Shown here one piece after another: positions 55,118-56,765 of a stretch of 56,765 bases of DNA. Source of the DNA: an uncultured Clostridia bacterium (GTDB taxonomy: Bacteria; Bacillota_I; Bacilli_A; RF39; UBA660); contig CAMZBG010000001.1 of NCBI GenBank assembly GCA_947304495.1, positions 1 to 56,765 on the forward strand, written 5' to 3'. Numbering within the stretch: position 1 is the stretch's first letter; every line of letters starts with the position of its first letter. The translations under genes were made by a program, and so were the position numbers. The notes under the pieces are model-generated. The model was not told the origin of the DNA, did not search any database, and was given only the letters and a program-made list of their open reading frames with translations.

Positions 55118-55585
55118 ATGAGAAAAAGACAAGCTGTTAAAAGAGATGTACTACCAGATCCAATATATAATTCCAAAGTAGTTACTAAACTTATCAATCA
55201 AATTATGAAGAATGGTAAAAAAGGAACTGCTCAAAAGATTTTATATGGAGCTTTCGATTTAGTTAAAGAAAAAACTAAAGAAGAACCAATGGCAGTATTC
55301 GAAAGAGCTATGAATAATATAAAACCAGCTCTAGAAGTAAAATCTAGAAGAGTTGGTGGAGCTAATTATCAAGTTCCAGTTGAAGTAAAACCTGAAAGAG
55401 CACAAGCATTAGCTTTTAGATGGTTAATAAATTATGCAAGACTAAGAAGTGGTCATAGTATGGCTGAAAATTTAGCAAATGAAATAATTGATGCATCAAA
55501 TGGTATCGGTGCATCTGTTAAGAAAAAAGACGATACACATAAAATGGCAGAAGCTAATAAAGCATTTGCACATTATAGATGGTAA
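55118..55585 (+). CDS. rpsG: 30S ribosomal protein S7
   Basis: A 155-residue S7, the assembly-initiating protein of the 30S head. Signature [20 protein letters not shown] and [20 protein letters not shown] are intact. The ribosome site GAGGAGG is strong. It lies 31 bases after rpsL and 17 before fusA. Confidence 0.98.
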   Translation: MRKRQAVKRDVLPDPIYNSKVVTKLINQIMKNGKKGTAQKILYGAFDLVKEKTKEEPMAVFERAMNNIKPALEVKSRRVGGANYQVPVEVKPERAQALAFRWLINYARLRSGHSMAENLANEIIDASNGIGASVKKKDDTHKMAEANKAFAHYRW

Positions 55586-55602
55586 GAAAGGAATAAAACA
55601 AT

Positions 55603-56765
55603 ATGGCTCGTAAAATAAGTTTACAAAATACAAGAAATATTGGAATTATGGCACATATAGATGCTGGTAAGACTACTTGTACTGAACGTGTTTTATACCA
55701 TACCGGAAAGATTCATAAAATTGGTGAAACTCACGATGGTGAATCTCAAATGGACTGGATGGAACAAGAACAAGAAAGAGGTATTACTATAACATCAGCA
55801 GCAACAACTGCTTATTGGCGTGGTCATAGATTCAATATAATTGATACTCCAGGACACGTAGACTTTACTATTGAAGTTCAAAGAAGTTTAAGAGTTCTTG
55901 ATGGTGCTGTACTATTATTGGATTCTCAAGCTGGTGTTGAACCTCAAAGTGAAACTGTATGGAGACAAGCAAATGAATATAAAGTACCTAGAATAATTTT
56001 CTCTAATAAGATGGACAAGATGGGTGCAGATTTCTTTATGAGTTTGAATAGTGTTAAGGAAAGACTTGGAGCAAAGACTGCTGCCATTGAACTTCCTATA
56101 GGGGCTGAAAGTGATTTTAGAGGCGTTATTAACTTAGTTACAATGACTGCTTTAGAATTTGATGGTGGCCAAGATGAAAACGCTAAAGAAATAGAAATTC
56201 CAGAAGAATTAAAAGCACAAGCAGAAGAATATAGAAATATCCTTATCGAAGCTGTTGCTGATTATGATGAAGAATTAATGATGACATATTTAGATGGTGG
56301 AGAAGTATCTGTTGAAATGCTTAAAAGAGCAATTAGAACAGGTACATTACAAGCTGATTTCTTCCCATTTATGTGTGGAACAGCTCTAGGTAATATGGGT
56401 ATTAAACCATTACTAGATGCGGTAATCGATTATTTACCAAGTCCAGTAGATGTTGAAGCTATCGAATGTACTGATGATAAGGGTAATGAAATTTTACGTC
56501 ACCCAAGTGATTCAGAACCATTTACTGCTTTAGCATTTAAAGTTATGACAGATCCATTTGTTGGAAAACTTACATTCTTCAGAGTATACTCTGGTACACT
56601 TAAATCAGGAAGCTATGTAATGAATTCAACAAAAGGTGAAAAAGAAAGAATCGGACGTATTCTTTTAATGCATGCAAATCATAGAGAAGAAATAGATGAA
56701 GTATATGCTGGTGATATTGCAGCTGCTGTTGGTCTTAAAGATACAACTACTGCTGATACACTTTG
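55603..56765 (+). CDS. fusA: Elongation factor G, amino-terminal part (runs off the window)
   Basis: The first 387 codons of EF-G, which moves tRNA and mRNA through the ribosome. G domain: G1 AHIDAGKTT, switch I/G2 [13 protein letters not shown]3 [10 protein letters not shown]4 SNKMD. Domain II begins near residue 300 ([25 protein letters not shown]). No frameshift up to the edge; the rest lies to the right. The ribosome site is AAAGGAAT at 55588-55595. Confidence 0.97.
   Translation, partial: MARKISLQNTRNIGIMAHIDAGKTTCTERVLYHTGKIHKIGETHDGESQMDWMEQEQERGITITSAATTAYWRGHRFNIIDTPGHVDFTIEVQRSLRVLDGAVLLLDSQAGVEPQSETVWRQANEYKVPRIIFSNKMDKMGADFFMSLNSVKERLGAKTAAIELPIGAESDFRGVINLVTMTALEFDGGQDENAKEIEIPEELKAQAEEYRNILIEAVADYDEELMMTYLDGGEVSVEMLKRAIRTGTLQADFFPFMCGTALGNMGIKPLLDAVIDYLPSPVDVEAIECTDDKGNEILRHPSDSEPFTALAFKVMTDPFVGKLTFFRVYSGTLKSGSYVMNSTKGEKERIGRILLMHANHREEIDEVYAGDIAAAVGLKDTTTADTL

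Overview
The window is AT-rich, densely packed bacterial chromosome. Stop usage (TGA stops, for example at 21152-21154, and tryptophan read from TGG) indicates the standard bacterial code, not the Mycoplasma code. The gene set (threonine T-box, SpoIID- and YunB-like proteins, YtxH protein, YfmF/YfmH pair, LspA, Tad locus, str operon) points to a low-GC member of the Bacillota, probably an uncultured gut Bacilli/Erysipelotrichia or Mollicutes-related (RF39-like) lineage. That placement is inference from gene content.

Layout. 1-7.6 kb is the tail of a type IV secretion/conjugation-like module: PrgI-like protein, a separate VirB4 amino-terminal-type protein, VirB4 ATPase, a SpoIID plus NlpC/P60 wall hydrolase, a lipoprotein and a VirD4/TraG coupling ATPase. 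7.6-9.1 kb (minus strand) holds a pseudouridine synthase and a methyltransferase. 9.2-12.2 kb is an operon of a pseudopilin, LspA, RluD-type synthase and a rhomboid protease. A 264-residue protein of unknown function follows.

The highlight is 13.2-28.4 kb, one terminator-bounded locus encoding an unusual rotary ATPase. The F1 headpiece is complete and looks catalytically competent (alpha-, beta-, gamma- and epsilon-like subunits, plus a b/delta-like stalk protein). The membrane part is not normal: the c-like proteolipid keeps the glycine motif and the RNPE loop but has alanine at the ion-carrying carboxylate position, and no recognisable subunit a is present. Instead the operon encodes a five-helix membrane protein with no arginine in its helices, a 606-residue cytoplasmic coiled-coil protein, and three related single-pass surface proteins of 240, 478 and 1898 residues with graded numbers of fibronectin-III-like modules. 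This is best read as an ATP-driven rotary motor that no longer pumps ions and may act on a surface structure. It is conceptually similar to the F1-like-X0 ATPases of mycoplasmas but has a c-ring-like component and different partners.

28.4-39.4 kb is housekeeping: radC, deoD, two M16-family proteins, rpsB-tsf, and a threonine T-box upstream of an RNase R-like gene and thrS. 39.5-46.2 kb has a cohesin/dockerin-like surface protein followed by a Tad pilus assembly operon (two TadE-like proteins, TadZ, CpaF, a 47-residue membrane peptide, TadB, TadC). 46.3-54.4 kb has a YebC protein, a YunB-like protein, a ZIP transporter, a nucleoside phosphorylase, a lipoprotein, an envelope gene trio ending in a YtxH protein, and an ABC transporter. 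The window closes in the str operon (rpsL, rpsG, start of fusA). No tRNA, rRNA, insertion sequence or CRISPR array was recognised.
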